NCBI GenBank assembly: GCA_017475185.1
Contig: JAFVGB010000029.1
Location: 34,737 to 98,736, forward strand
Direction: 5' to 3'
Length of the DNA: 64,000 nt
From: Clostridia bacterium
GTDB taxonomy: Bacteria; Bacillota_A; Clostridia; TANB77; CAG-508
Below the pieces are notes generated by a model. The model searched no databases. It was given only the letters and a program-made list of their open reading frames with translations, and had not been told where the DNA came from. Shown here one piece after another: positions 44,295 through 52,748 of this stretch. Position numbers and translations under genes: made by a program. The stretch's first letter is position 1. Every line of letters begins with the position of its first letter.

Positions 44295-45530
44295 TTATTT
44301 TTCAAATTTCTTTAAAATAATACTAGCATTGTGTCCACCAAAACCTAATGAATTTGACAATGCAATATTTATATCAGCTTTTTTACATTCATTTACTACT
44401 AAATTCAAATCACATTCATCATCTTTTACTCTATAATTAATTGTTGGAGGTATAACACCTTCTTGAATTGCTTTAGCACAGAAAATAGCTTCACATACAC
44501 CAGCAGCACCAAGTAGATGTCCTGTATTTCCTTTTGTTGAACTAACATAAACATCTTGATAATTTTCTCCAAAAACACTTTTAATAGCAACTGTTTCTGT
44601 TAAATCATTTAAATGTGTGGAAGTACCATGAGCATTTATATAATCAATATCTTTTGCCTCTATATTAGCGTCTTCAATTGCTCTTTCCATTGCTCTTTTA
44701 GCTCCATCTCCGTCTGGTGATGGTGATGTAATATGATAAGCGTCAGACGTTGCACCATATCCTATTACTTCAGCATAAATTTTTGCATTTCTTTTTAATG
44801 CATGTTCAAGTTCTTCAAGAATAATAACTCCAGCGCCTTCTCCCATAACAAATCCATTTCTTTCTTTATCAAAAGGAATTGATGCTCTAGTTACATCAGT
44901 TTCACTTGATAGAGCCTTCATATTTTCAAAGCCTGCCATACTTGTTTTGCATATAGCAGATTCTGTTCCACCAGCAATTATTGCATCTTCTAATCCTAAT
45001 TTTATTGTTCTATAAGCTTCTCCTATTGCATGTGTTGATGAAGCACATGCTGTAACAATAGATACAGATTCTCCTTTTGCCCCAACATCAATTGCTATGT
45101 TTCCTGCTGGCATATTTACAATTCCCATTGGAATAAATAAAGGTGATACTCTTTTATTTCCTTTTTCATAGCATGTGTTACATTGCTCTTCAACAGTATT
45201 AAATCCTCCTATTCCAGTACTTACAAACACACCTAATCTATTGAAGTCAGTGTTATTTTCATCAATTCTACTGTCAGCCATTGCTTCTCTTGCTGAACAA
45301 ATGGCTAATAATGATGCTCTATCTGTTCTTTTTATTGTTTTAGCATCGAAAAATTCTTCGAAATTGAAATCCTTAACTTCTGCATCTAGTTTAGTTTTGA
45401 AATCTGTGCAATCAAATTGTTTTATATTGTCTATGCCGCATTTATTATTTAAAATTCCATTCCATGATGCATTAACTGTATTTCCAATTGGTGAAACTAA
45501 TCCCATACCTGTTATAACAACTCTCTTCAT
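44295..45530 (-). CDS. fabF: 3-oxoacyl-[ACP] synthase II FabF
   Basis: 411 aa condensing enzyme. Active-site Cys in VTACASSTHA (about 162), His residues in NAHGTSTHLND and TKGNTGHLLGAAG. Elongates acyl-ACP. No fabH (initiating synthase) is found in the cluster. Confidence 0.96.
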   Translation of the reverse strand: MKRVVITGMGLVSPIGNTVNASWNGILNNKCGIDNIKQFDCTDFKTKLDAEVKDFNFEEFFDAKTIKRTDRASLLAICSAREAMADSRIDENNTDFNRLGVFVSTGIGGFNTVEEQCNTCYEKGNKRVSPLFIPMGIVNMPAGNIAIDVGAKGESVSIVTACASSTHAIGEAYRTIKLGLEDAIIAGGTESAICKTSMAGFENMKALSSETDVTRASIPFDKERNGFVMGEGAGVIILEELEHALKRNAKIYAEVIGYGATSDAYHITSPSPDGDGAKRAMERAIEDANIEAKDIDYINAHGTSTHLNDLTETVAIKSVFGENYQDVYVSSTKGNTGHLLGAAGVCEAIFCAKAIQEGVIPPTINYRVKDDECDLNLVVNECKKADINIALSNSLGFGGHNASIILKKFEK

Positions 45531-45539
45531 TTTTTCCTC

Positions 45540-46274
45540 CTACATTAACATTCCGCCATCAATATTTATAACTTGACCTGTTATATATGAACTTTCATCA
45601 GATGTTAAAAATTTCACAACATTTGCCACATCTTCTGTAGTTCCAAATCTTTTTAATGGTATCTGTTTTAAAATTTCTTCTTTTAGTTCATCCTTTAGAA
45701 CTTCTGTCATTTTAGTTTGAATAAATCCTGGTGCAATAGCATTAACTGTAATATTTCTGCTGGCTACTTCTTTTGCTAAGCTCTTTGTAAATCCAATAAT
45801 TCCAGCTTTTGATGCAGAATAATTTGTTTGTCCTGCATTTCCTGAAATACCAACTACTGAAGAAATATTAACAATTCTTCCTTTCTTAGCTTTAATCATA
45901 TATGGAATAGCATTTCTTGTTATATTAAATGTTCCAACTAAATTTATATCAATAACGCTTTCAAAATCTTCTTTTTTCATTCTCATTAATAATCCATCTT
46001 TTGTAATTCCTGCATTATTTACTAAAACATCAATTTTCCCATATTTTGAAATAACACCTTTGATAAATTCTTCTGAATTATCATAATCTGATATATCACA
46101 TTTACATGTATATATTTGTACACCTATTTTTTCAATTTCCTTAATTAAGCTTTCTAAATCTTCATTTTCGGTTCTATAATTAGTCGCTATGTCATATCCT
46201 TGTTTTGCTAGACTAATTGCAATTTGTCTTCCTATTCCTCTTGTTCCACCTGTAATAACAGCCACATTATTCAT
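45540..46274 (-). CDS. fabG: 3-oxoacyl-[ACP] reductase FabG
   Basis: 244 aa SDR: TGGTRGIGRQIA, NNAG, and the catalytic YSASKAG. The second ATG (MNNVAVIT) has the better spacing from AAAGGAG. Overlaps fabD's end by eight bases. Confidence 0.96.
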   Translation of the reverse strand: MNNVAVITGGTRGIGRQIAISLAKQGYDIATNYRTENEDLESLIKEIEKIGVQIYTCKCDISDYDNSEEFIKGVISKYGKIDVLVNNAGITKDGLLMRMKKEDFESVIDINLVGTFNITRNAIPYMIKAKKGRIVNISSVVGISGNAGQTNYSASKAGIIGFTKSLAKEVASRNITVNAIAPGFIQTKMTEVLKDELKEEILKQIPLKRFGTTEDVANVVKFLTSDESSYITGQVINIDGGMLM

Positions 46275-47214
46275 TTTCATTCTCCTTTACAAATTTAATA
46301 GTTTTTTCTAAACTTTCTACATCACAAATATTAAGTATATTAATTTCTTTATCTGTATCCATTCTCTTTATAAATCCTGATAGAGTCTTTCCTGGTCCAA
46401 TTTCTATAAATGTGTCTATTCCACTATTTATCATCGTATATAAAGATTTTGAAAATCTAACCGGACTTATAATATGTTTCATTAATATTTTTGAATAATT
46501 ATCTTGATTTTCATACATTTCTCCATCAAGATTCTTTACTACTTTAGAACTAAATTTATTAAATTCTATATTAGCCAATTCTTTTTCCAGAGCTTTGGCA
46601 CTTTCCAATAATTTTTCAGTATGAAACGGACCAGAAGTATTTAAGATTCTTACTTTTTTTGCTCCTAATTCTTTTGCTAGTTCTCCAGCTTCTTCAACTG
46701 CTTTTTCTTCGCCGGAAATAACAACTTGACCTGTACAATTATAATTTACTGGAACAACAAATCCTGATTGTACTTTGTTACATGCTTCTTCTACTTTAAA
46801 ATCATCTAATCCTAATATAGCAGCCATTTTCCAATTACCTTTTGGTGCAAGCTCACTCATAAATTTTCCTCTTTTTTCAACGATTCTAATTCCATCAGCA
46901 AAATCAAAAAGATTACTATAAATCAATGCTGTATATTCTCCTAAACTTAATCCTGCCGAAATTTCAGCTTTTATATTTTTTTCTTCTAAAATTTTTAAAA
47001 TTCCTAAACTCATTGTTAAAATACAAAGTTGAGTATATCTTGTTTGATTTAATTTATCATTATCTTCTTCAAATGATATATTTGCCACATCAATTCCTGT
47101 AATTGATTTAACTTCATTATATGTATTTCTTACACATTCATATTTATCATATAAATCCTTTCCCATGCCTGAATATTGTGCTCCTTGACCTGGAAATAAA
47201 AAACCTATTTTCAT
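46267..47214 (-). CDS. fabD: Malonyl-CoA:ACP transacylase FabD
   Basis: 315 aa. FPGQGAQYSGMGKDL start, nucleophile Ser in GLSLGEYTAL (about 92) and the His of SGPFHT (about 200). Loads malonyl units on ACP. Confidence 0.96.
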   Translation of the reverse strand: MKIGFLFPGQGAQYSGMGKDLYDKYECVRNTYNEVKSITGIDVANISFEEDNDKLNQTRYTQLCILTMSLGILKILEEKNIKAEISAGLSLGEYTALIYSNLFDFADGIRIVEKRGKFMSELAPKGNWKMAAILGLDDFKVEEACNKVQSGFVVPVNYNCTGQVVISGEEKAVEEAGELAKELGAKKVRILNTSGPFHTEKLLESAKALEKELANIEFNKFSSKVVKNLDGEMYENQDNYSKILMKHIISPVRFSKSLYTMINSGIDTFIEIGPGKTLSGFIKRMDTDKEINILNICDVESLEKTIKFVKENENE

Positions 47215-47217
47215 AAT

Positions 47218-47838
47218 TTAATCTCCTTTATTTATCCTAGCTTCTATTGTTTTTTCAAATTGATTGCAGAAAGAAGCTATAAACTGTTCAACATCAATTT
47301 CTATACCAAATTCTTTTTTTATTGATGTTGCTATATCTTTTAATTCACTGCAAAATTCCATTTGCGAATTATTGATACCAATTCCAACAACAAGATACTT
47401 TATAGTACTTCCACTAACTTTTGTTTCAGTTAAAATTCCTCCTAACTTTTTCCCGTTTTTATAAATATCATTTGGAATCTTTATTTCCAAATCTATTTTG
47501 TATTCATCTTTCAGAATTTTAACGATTATGTTAGCTATTTCCAATGTAAGTCCTTCTAGTTCATTTGGCATACAATTTAGTTTCATAAAAAAAGAAAATG
47601 TAATATTATTTTGAGTCGAATACCACACTCTGCCATGTGTTCCAATACCTGAAGTTTGCTTATTTGCTCTAATTAATGTTCCATCCACTATGCTATTTTC
47701 CTGAATTTTTCTCCACATTTCTTTTTGAGTTGAATCAATTTCTTCATATACAACATAATTTCTGCCAAGTTGTTTTGTTTTTAATCCTATTAATTTTTTA
47801 GAGTACTGTAATGTTGTTAATTCTTGCAATGTTTTCAT
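47218..47838 (-). CDS. birA: Biotin-[acetyl-CoA carboxylase] ligase, short form
   Basis: 206 aa without the N-terminal DNA-binding domain of bifunctional BirA. Motifs EEIDSTQKEMW, QTSGIGTHGRVW (biotinyl-AMP loop) and IKIPNDIYKNGKKLGGIL. Its start overlaps the end of the upstream ligase gene by 41 bases. It would biotinylate AccB, encoded in the same cluster; it cannot act as the repressor. Confidence 0.9.
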   Translation of the reverse strand: MKTLQELTTLQYSKKLIGLKTKQLGRNYVVYEEIDSTQKEMWRKIQENSIVDGTLIRANKQTSGIGTHGRVWYSTQNNITFSFFMKLNCMPNELEGLTLEIANIIVKILKDEYKIDLEIKIPNDIYKNGKKLGGILTETKVSGSTIKYLVVGIGINNSQMEFCSELKDIATSIKKEFGIEIDVEQFIASFCNQFEKTIEARINKGD

Positions 47839-49489
47839 CCCTTTTGATTTTATTTGTTGATGTTTTTATTAATGGTTCTTCTGAAAATACAATTCCTTTA
47901 ATTGCTTTATAACTTGGCATAATGCGGTTTACTTGTTTTATTTTTTCATGAAATTTTTCGTAAATTTCATTATCTGTAGAAATGTTATAAATATCTTTTA
48001 CCTCGGTTTTATCAAATACTATTTGAACATTTAATTTTATGTCTTCTTTGCTTTTATTAGTGCATTTTCCAAATATTAATGATTCTTTTACTCCATCTAT
48101 CTTATTTACTAATTTTTCCATTTCTTCAGGAAATATATTTTTCCCATTTTTTAATACAATAACACTTTTCTTTCTACCGCATATATATATGTATCCATCA
48201 TCATCAATTTTAGCTAAATCACCTGTACTTAACCATCCATCATGTATTACATTATCTGTTGCTTCTTTATCATCTAAGTACCCAAGCATCACATTGTCAC
48301 CTTTAACAGCAAGTTCTCCAATTCCTTCATTATTTGGTTCTATTATTTTCGCTTGAATCCCTTGTAATGGTTTTCCAATAGATGACAATCTGTAATTTTC
48401 TTCAGTTTCAATTGAAATAACAGGTGATGATTCTGTTAAACCATATCCTTGAACTAAATTTAGCCCCCATGTTCTAAATCCTTTTTCAACACTTGGATCT
48501 AAAGCCGCAGCTCCACTAATTAACATTTTTATACTTCCACCTAATGCATCATGTATTTGATTAAAAATGATTTTTCTTTCATCCATAGTGCATTTATTGG
48601 CAACTTCTTCTAGCTTTTCTAATAATTGCAAATGTCCATTTTTTTCGAATTTTCTTCTAAAGTTTTTATAGATATTTTCATATATTGCAGGAACACACAT
48701 AAAAATTGTAATATGATTTTCCTTAATATCTTCCACTATATGTTTTAATCCTCTACCAAATATAATTTTCGCTCCAATGCTTATAGGATATAAAAAACCA
48801 ACTGTACATTCGAAAACATGATGCAATGGTAATACTGAGAGAAATATATCTTCTTCATTTATGTTTAATGTAGATGTAATTGAATATAAATTTGAACATA
48901 TATTTTTTTGTGATAACATAACAGCTTTAGATTTACTTGTGGTTCCAGATGTAAATAATAATATACTCATTTTATTTTCATCAATTATACTGTTTATAAA
49001 TTCGCTGTTTTCATTATCTATAAGTTCTTTTCCTTCATCTATTAATTTCTTTTGATTTGTGATTGATTCATATTGTTCATCACCCATTGAAATTAATAAA
49101 TGTAATTTATTATCTTTCTTTTTACTTATTTTTTCTAATGTATTCTTATATTTTTCATCAAAAAATATGGCTTCAACTTCTGATCGTTTAATTAAATTTT
49201 CTAATTCATTTTCGGGTAACAATTTATCTAAAGGAACAACCACACCTGTTCCACAAACAACAGATAAATAGGCCAATTCCCAATTATAACTGTTTTCTCC
49301 TATTATTGCTATTCTTTTATTTTTCAAACCTCTATTAATAAGTGCTGTTCCTAAACAATCAACATTTTGCTTAAATTGTTTATATGTTATTTGCTCTTTT
49401 CCTATTTCGTACAAAATATTATCACTGTTTTGCTTAACACTTTTATTTAACATCTCTTTTAAATTTAAAAATTCTGAAACTTTATTCAT
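47798..49489 (-). CDS. AMP-dependent acyl-CoA/acyl-ACP synthetase
   Basis: 563 aa ANL-superfamily enzyme: P-loop LLFTSGTTSKSKAVMLS (about 180), GYGLTESSPVI and STGDLAKIDDDGYIYICGR. Long-chain fatty acid activation is likely. It heads the fatty-acid cluster in place of fabH, so it may feed exogenous or primer acyl groups into the pathway (inference). Confidence 0.9.
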   Translation of the reverse strand: MNKVSEFLNLKEMLNKSVKQNSDNILYEIGKEQITYKQFKQNVDCLGTALINRGLKNKRIAIIGENSYNWELAYLSVVCGTGVVVPLDKLLPENELENLIKRSEVEAIFFDEKYKNTLEKISKKKDNKLHLLISMGDEQYESITNQKKLIDEGKELIDNENSEFINSIIDENKMSILLFTSGTTSKSKAVMLSQKNICSNLYSITSTLNINEEDIFLSVLPLHHVFECTVGFLYPISIGAKIIFGRGLKHIVEDIKENHITIFMCVPAIYENIYKNFRRKFEKNGHLQLLEKLEEVANKCTMDERKIIFNQIHDALGGSIKMLISGAAALDPSVEKGFRTWGLNLVQGYGLTESSPVISIETEENYRLSSIGKPLQGIQAKIIEPNNEGIGELAVKGDNVMLGYLDDKEATDNVIHDGWLSTGDLAKIDDDGYIYICGRKKSVIVLKNGKNIFPEEMEKLVNKIDGVKESLIFGKCTNKSKEDIKLNVQIVFDKTEVKDIYNISTDNEIYEKFHEKIKQVNRIMPSYKAIKGIVFSEEPLIKTSTNKIKRDENIARINNITVL

Positions 49490-49553
49490 CTTTCATACCT
49501 TCCTTAGAATAATCTATATAATTTAACCACTAAAAATTTTAAATGTCACTATA

Positions 49554-49565
49554 CTAACTGGTCAG
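49554..49565. promoter_or_regulatory. Candidate operator upstream of the fatty-acid cluster
   Basis: Imperfect palindrome CTAACTGGTCAG about 65 bases ahead of the first gene, close to a minus-strand TATAGT. The size and position fit a TetR-family site; no second copy was found near acpP or the regulator gene. Confidence 0.3.
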
Positions 49566-49603
49566 ATTACTTTTACTTTACAAACAAATTTGTTAACAAT
49601 CAT

Positions 49604-49632
49604 TTGCAATTCAACGAATTCTATGTTATAAT
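49604..49632 (+). promoter_or_regulatory. Promoter TTGCAA-N17-TATAAT
   Basis: TTGCAA (49604-49609), spacer 17, TATAAT (49627-49632), about 90 bases before the 98-aa gene. Confidence 0.7.
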
Positions 49633-49722
49633 TTTTTCTCAGAAAACACTAGCAATATCCTGTTTTCGTTTTTATAACATTCGCAACAAAGACCAAAATC
49701 ATTTTTTTCAGGAGGTATAAAC

Positions 49723-50019
49723 ATGGATCACTCATGTAAAAATTCAGCTCGAACACTGCCAGAGTTGCAAAAGAAACTGCATTTTAAAGGGTCTGACAAA
49801 AAATTTAAGGAATATGTAAACTTAGCCTTAATGAATAGAGGACCTGTATATCAGGAAATTTTCAAACTATACTACGGCATAGGCTGCAAAAAACTTGACA
49901 TACAAAAAATTTGTGAAATGTACCCTGGATGTAATGTTCCACAAATTCGGATTTTAGTTTGGAATCGACTAGTACACGAAATATCTATCATGATTTCAAA
50001 CGAAAAAGTATCTGATTAA
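49723..50019 (+). CDS. 98-aa accessory protein, function unknown
   Basis: CAGGAGG lies seven to eight bases before the ATG. Helical, basic protein; residues 45-85 (FKLYYGIGCKKLDIQKICEM ... VWNRLVHEIS) read like a sigma-4/helix-turn-helix segment, not firm enough to name. CGG at 49948-49950 (ATT CGG ATT) is read in frame. Own promoter and terminator; divergent from the fatty-acid cluster and convergent with the next gene. Looks like a single-gene cassette. Confidence 0.6.
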   Translation: MDHSCKNSARTLPELQKKLHFKGSDKKFKEYVNLALMNRGPVYQEIFKLYYGIGCKKLDIQKICEMYPGCNVPQIRILVWNRLVHEISIMISNEKVSD

Positions 50020-50024
50020 AAAAC

Positions 50025-50061
50025 AAAAGCTCTAAAATCATTTCTAGATTTTAGAGCTTTT
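50025..50061. terminator. Terminator of the 98-aa gene
   Basis: AAAAGCTCTAAAATC / GATTTTAGAGCTTTT perfect stem followed by T-rich DNA. Confidence 0.88.
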
Positions 50062-50093
50062 ATTTTTATTATTTTGTTTTTCCACTTTCAAAA

Positions 50094-52577
50094 TTATCCT
50101 ACATTCGAAAACATATCAGGATTATCCATAACCATCTTTTCAATAATTTTATTGCTATCTAAATCAAATTTAGTAACATATCCGTCTAAAGAATTGGCTT
50201 TTTCTTTTAATGCTTCAACATTGTTATTGATATATATTTTTGCTTTTGCTTTACCATTTTTGGCTTCTTGAACCAAGTTTGATACTGGTGAATTACCATC
50301 AAATGCTATTACTACTGAAGGAATTCTTTCAAAAATTTCATAATTAAAACTTTTATAAATTCCTAGTTCTTCCTGTTCTGTAGAAATACAAACTCCATTC
50401 AATTCTTCATTCATAAGATTTTTAGCAACATTTTTGTTTACTTTTCTTGGTATAATCGCATCTATTTCTATATTCTTATTTAGTTTTTTTGCAATATCAA
50501 GAACAGCTTTTTCATATCCTTCCATCTTATGACCTATAATAAAATAAGTTTTATCTGTATCTATCTTTTGAATCAATAGTTTTAATAGTTCAATTGCTCT
50601 TTCATCAATTTTTGTTTCTCTACCTTGTGTATTAAAACTACCTCCTGCAACTATTATAGGGAATTTATCTAATGGAAGCTTAATAACTTTTTCATGTAAT
50701 ACTTCCTTTGAATCTATGTTTTTACTATTTCCAACCGAAAACTCTCTTGTTTTGTTTTCCTCAATTTTCTTTAATTCTTCTTCTAAAATAGCATCTTTAA
50801 TATTTCTTCCATTTAACCATTCATTAAATCTCTTACTTTTTTCATCGAAGTATTTATCACTGTCAGCAATGATTTTGTCTTCTACATTTTTCATTTTAAT
50901 TAAATCTTCTTGTGATAAATCTAATAAATTTGTTAAAGCCATTTGTTCTTCCATACAATCTGTTCCATAGAAACCGCATCCATCTGAACCTTGAACACAG
51001 TTAACTCCATTTTCAAGATATTTTTTTATTGGATGTGATGCTAAATCTGTAAGATTATTTAAACGCACATTTGATGTTAATTGAAATTCAAGAATTACCC
51101 CATTTTCTTTCATAATTTCCATTGTTTTTTGTCCTTGTTTTGTATTAACATCTAACCCATATAAACCGTGTCCTAATCTACATTTTGGCATTTTCTTGCC
51201 TTCTGGAACCGCTTCTTGAATACATTCTATAGACTTTTGAACATTTGACCTTAAGCTATCATTCTCACCAGCGTGAATTCTAATTGTAAAACCATCATCT
51301 TGTTCTACTGCAAATTCTACTAATTCCTTTATTAATTGCTTAAAATTACAAATATCATTTATCTCTTCACCTATTATATCACTGCCAACTACGTATGGAC
51401 TTTTTGCTGCAACCTTTAATACATCTACTCCCTCTTTTAATTGTTCTTCTGTCATAAGAGTTCTACTAAATGAACCTAAGAAACGTAATTTAACACCAGT
51501 TTCTTTTTCAATTTTAGGTAGTACTTCGTGTAATTCTTGAAGTATTTTTGCTCCTTCTTCTCCCTTTCTTACAATCCAAGTAACAGATATTTCTGAATAG
51601 TAAATTCCTTGTTTAGCATATTCTCTTGCTACCCATAATAGTTTATCTTGTAATAATGTATTATTCTTATATTCTTCACTTTTCATATCTTCTAACATTT
51701 TATATGATATGTTTCTTATCTCTCTATTTGTAATGGTGTCAATTCTTTCTTTTGTTATATCTATTTTATCTTCACTAGTTTTTCCTTTTGAAAAAACATA
51801 TCTATATAAATATAATTTTTCTAAATTTGTAAAAACCGCTTGACCATCTTTCATTAATACTAAACTATTTCTAATTTTTGCAATATTTTCTTCCATATTT
51901 TCGGGATTATTCAGAATTAAATCTGCAAAATTTATAAATGTGTTATCATCAATTTTTCTAATTAATTTTTTTCCTGGTAAATCATCATATGCATATTTTT
52001 GTTCAACAACTAATCTTTTTTGAAACATATCATTTGCTTGTTTATCTGATAATTTTAGTCCAAGTTTTTTTATATAATAAAAAGGATATTGAATTTGATG
52101 TTTTATTCCTAATGCGATTAAATCATCTGAATTTAAGTTTGCATGTATGTGTGTATGCAAATCTGTTCTAAATTTCTCTTTTTTTAATATATATGATTTA
52201 ATTAACGTTTTTTCTACTGGAATTTTATATTCCTTTGTTTGTGACATTAAAGTTTTGTTTATTGCTGGAATTTTTGCCTTTATTTCGATTGTTCCATCAT
52301 TATATATGTTTGCAACTTTAATTCCACCTAATCTTAATATATAAACTTCCTTGTTATCTCCATTTATACTTGTTGGTATAAATCCTTTTATAATTTTCAT
52401 ATCTTTTTCATTTTTTGATATTGGAAGATCACATATTCTTGCTAAATTTTTAATTAAATTACCTGTCTTATGATTTGGTGTTTCTATAATATATGTTAAC
52501 CCATCTTCAGTTTCTTTATATAAATTAACTATTATGTCATGTTCTTTGTCTAAATAGAATTTATCAAAAAAATTCAT
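50094..52577 (-). CDS. Large adenosine-deaminase-like multidomain protein
   Basis: 827 aa. An adenosine/AMP deaminase-type TIM barrel spans about 145-560: DLHTHIHANL metal site, RIHAGEND, LGHGLYGLD and QGSDGCGFYGTD. A preceding domain (1-140) and a C-terminal Rossmann/SLOG-like part (about 640-827: VAGGSFNTQGRET, FIIGHKMEGYEKAV, VVIAFDGNSPVSNL) are extra compared with simple adenosine deaminase. Substrate not assigned. Core-like composition and no in-frame CGG. Alone in its transcript. Confidence 0.8.
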   Translation of the reverse strand: MNFFDKFYLDKEHDIIVNLYKETEDGLTYIIETPNHKTGNLIKNLARICDLPISKNEKDMKIIKGFIPTSINGDNKEVYILRLGGIKVANIYNDGTIEIKAKIPAINKTLMSQTKEYKIPVEKTLIKSYILKKEKFRTDLHTHIHANLNSDDLIALGIKHQIQYPFYYIKKLGLKLSDKQANDMFQKRLVVEQKYAYDDLPGKKLIRKIDDNTFINFADLILNNPENMEENIAKIRNSLVLMKDGQAVFTNLEKLYLYRYVFSKGKTSEDKIDITKERIDTITNREIRNISYKMLEDMKSEEYKNNTLLQDKLLWVAREYAKQGIYYSEISVTWIVRKGEEGAKILQELHEVLPKIEKETGVKLRFLGSFSRTLMTEEQLKEGVDVLKVAAKSPYVVGSDIIGEEINDICNFKQLIKELVEFAVEQDDGFTIRIHAGENDSLRSNVQKSIECIQEAVPEGKKMPKCRLGHGLYGLDVNTKQGQKTMEIMKENGVILEFQLTSNVRLNNLTDLASHPIKKYLENGVNCVQGSDGCGFYGTDCMEEQMALTNLLDLSQEDLIKMKNVEDKIIADSDKYFDEKSKRFNEWLNGRNIKDAILEEELKKIEENKTREFSVGNSKNIDSKEVLHEKVIKLPLDKFPIIVAGGSFNTQGRETKIDERAIELLKLLIQKIDTDKTYFIIGHKMEGYEKAVLDIAKKLNKNIEIDAIIPRKVNKNVAKNLMNEELNGVCISTEQEELGIYKSFNYEIFERIPSVVIAFDGNSPVSNLVQEAKNGKAKAKIYINNNVEALKEKANSLDGYVTKFDLDSNKIIEKMVMDNPDMFSNVG

Positions 52578-52703
52578 AATATTAACTCCTTTTCTCTTTT
52601 ATTTATTCGTATATCTCTTTCTTTATTTCTCTATAATTATGTAAATTCTATTATAACATATTTTGTAATATTAAACAAGAGAAATTTGATTAAAATTTGA
52701 AAC

Positions 52704-52735
52704 AAAAGGATAGACTTGATTAATCTATCCTTTTG
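52704..52735 (-). terminator. Terminator of copA
   Basis: AAAAGGATAGA / TCTATCCTTTT stem about 14 bases past the stop, followed by TTTTG on the minus strand. Confidence 0.8.
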
Positions 52736-52748
52736 CTTTAAATTATAT

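Noticed and set aside
50094..52577. RADAR defence system
   Set aside because: A large deaminase-like protein is present, but the required ATPase partner is missing and the neighbours are housekeeping genes.
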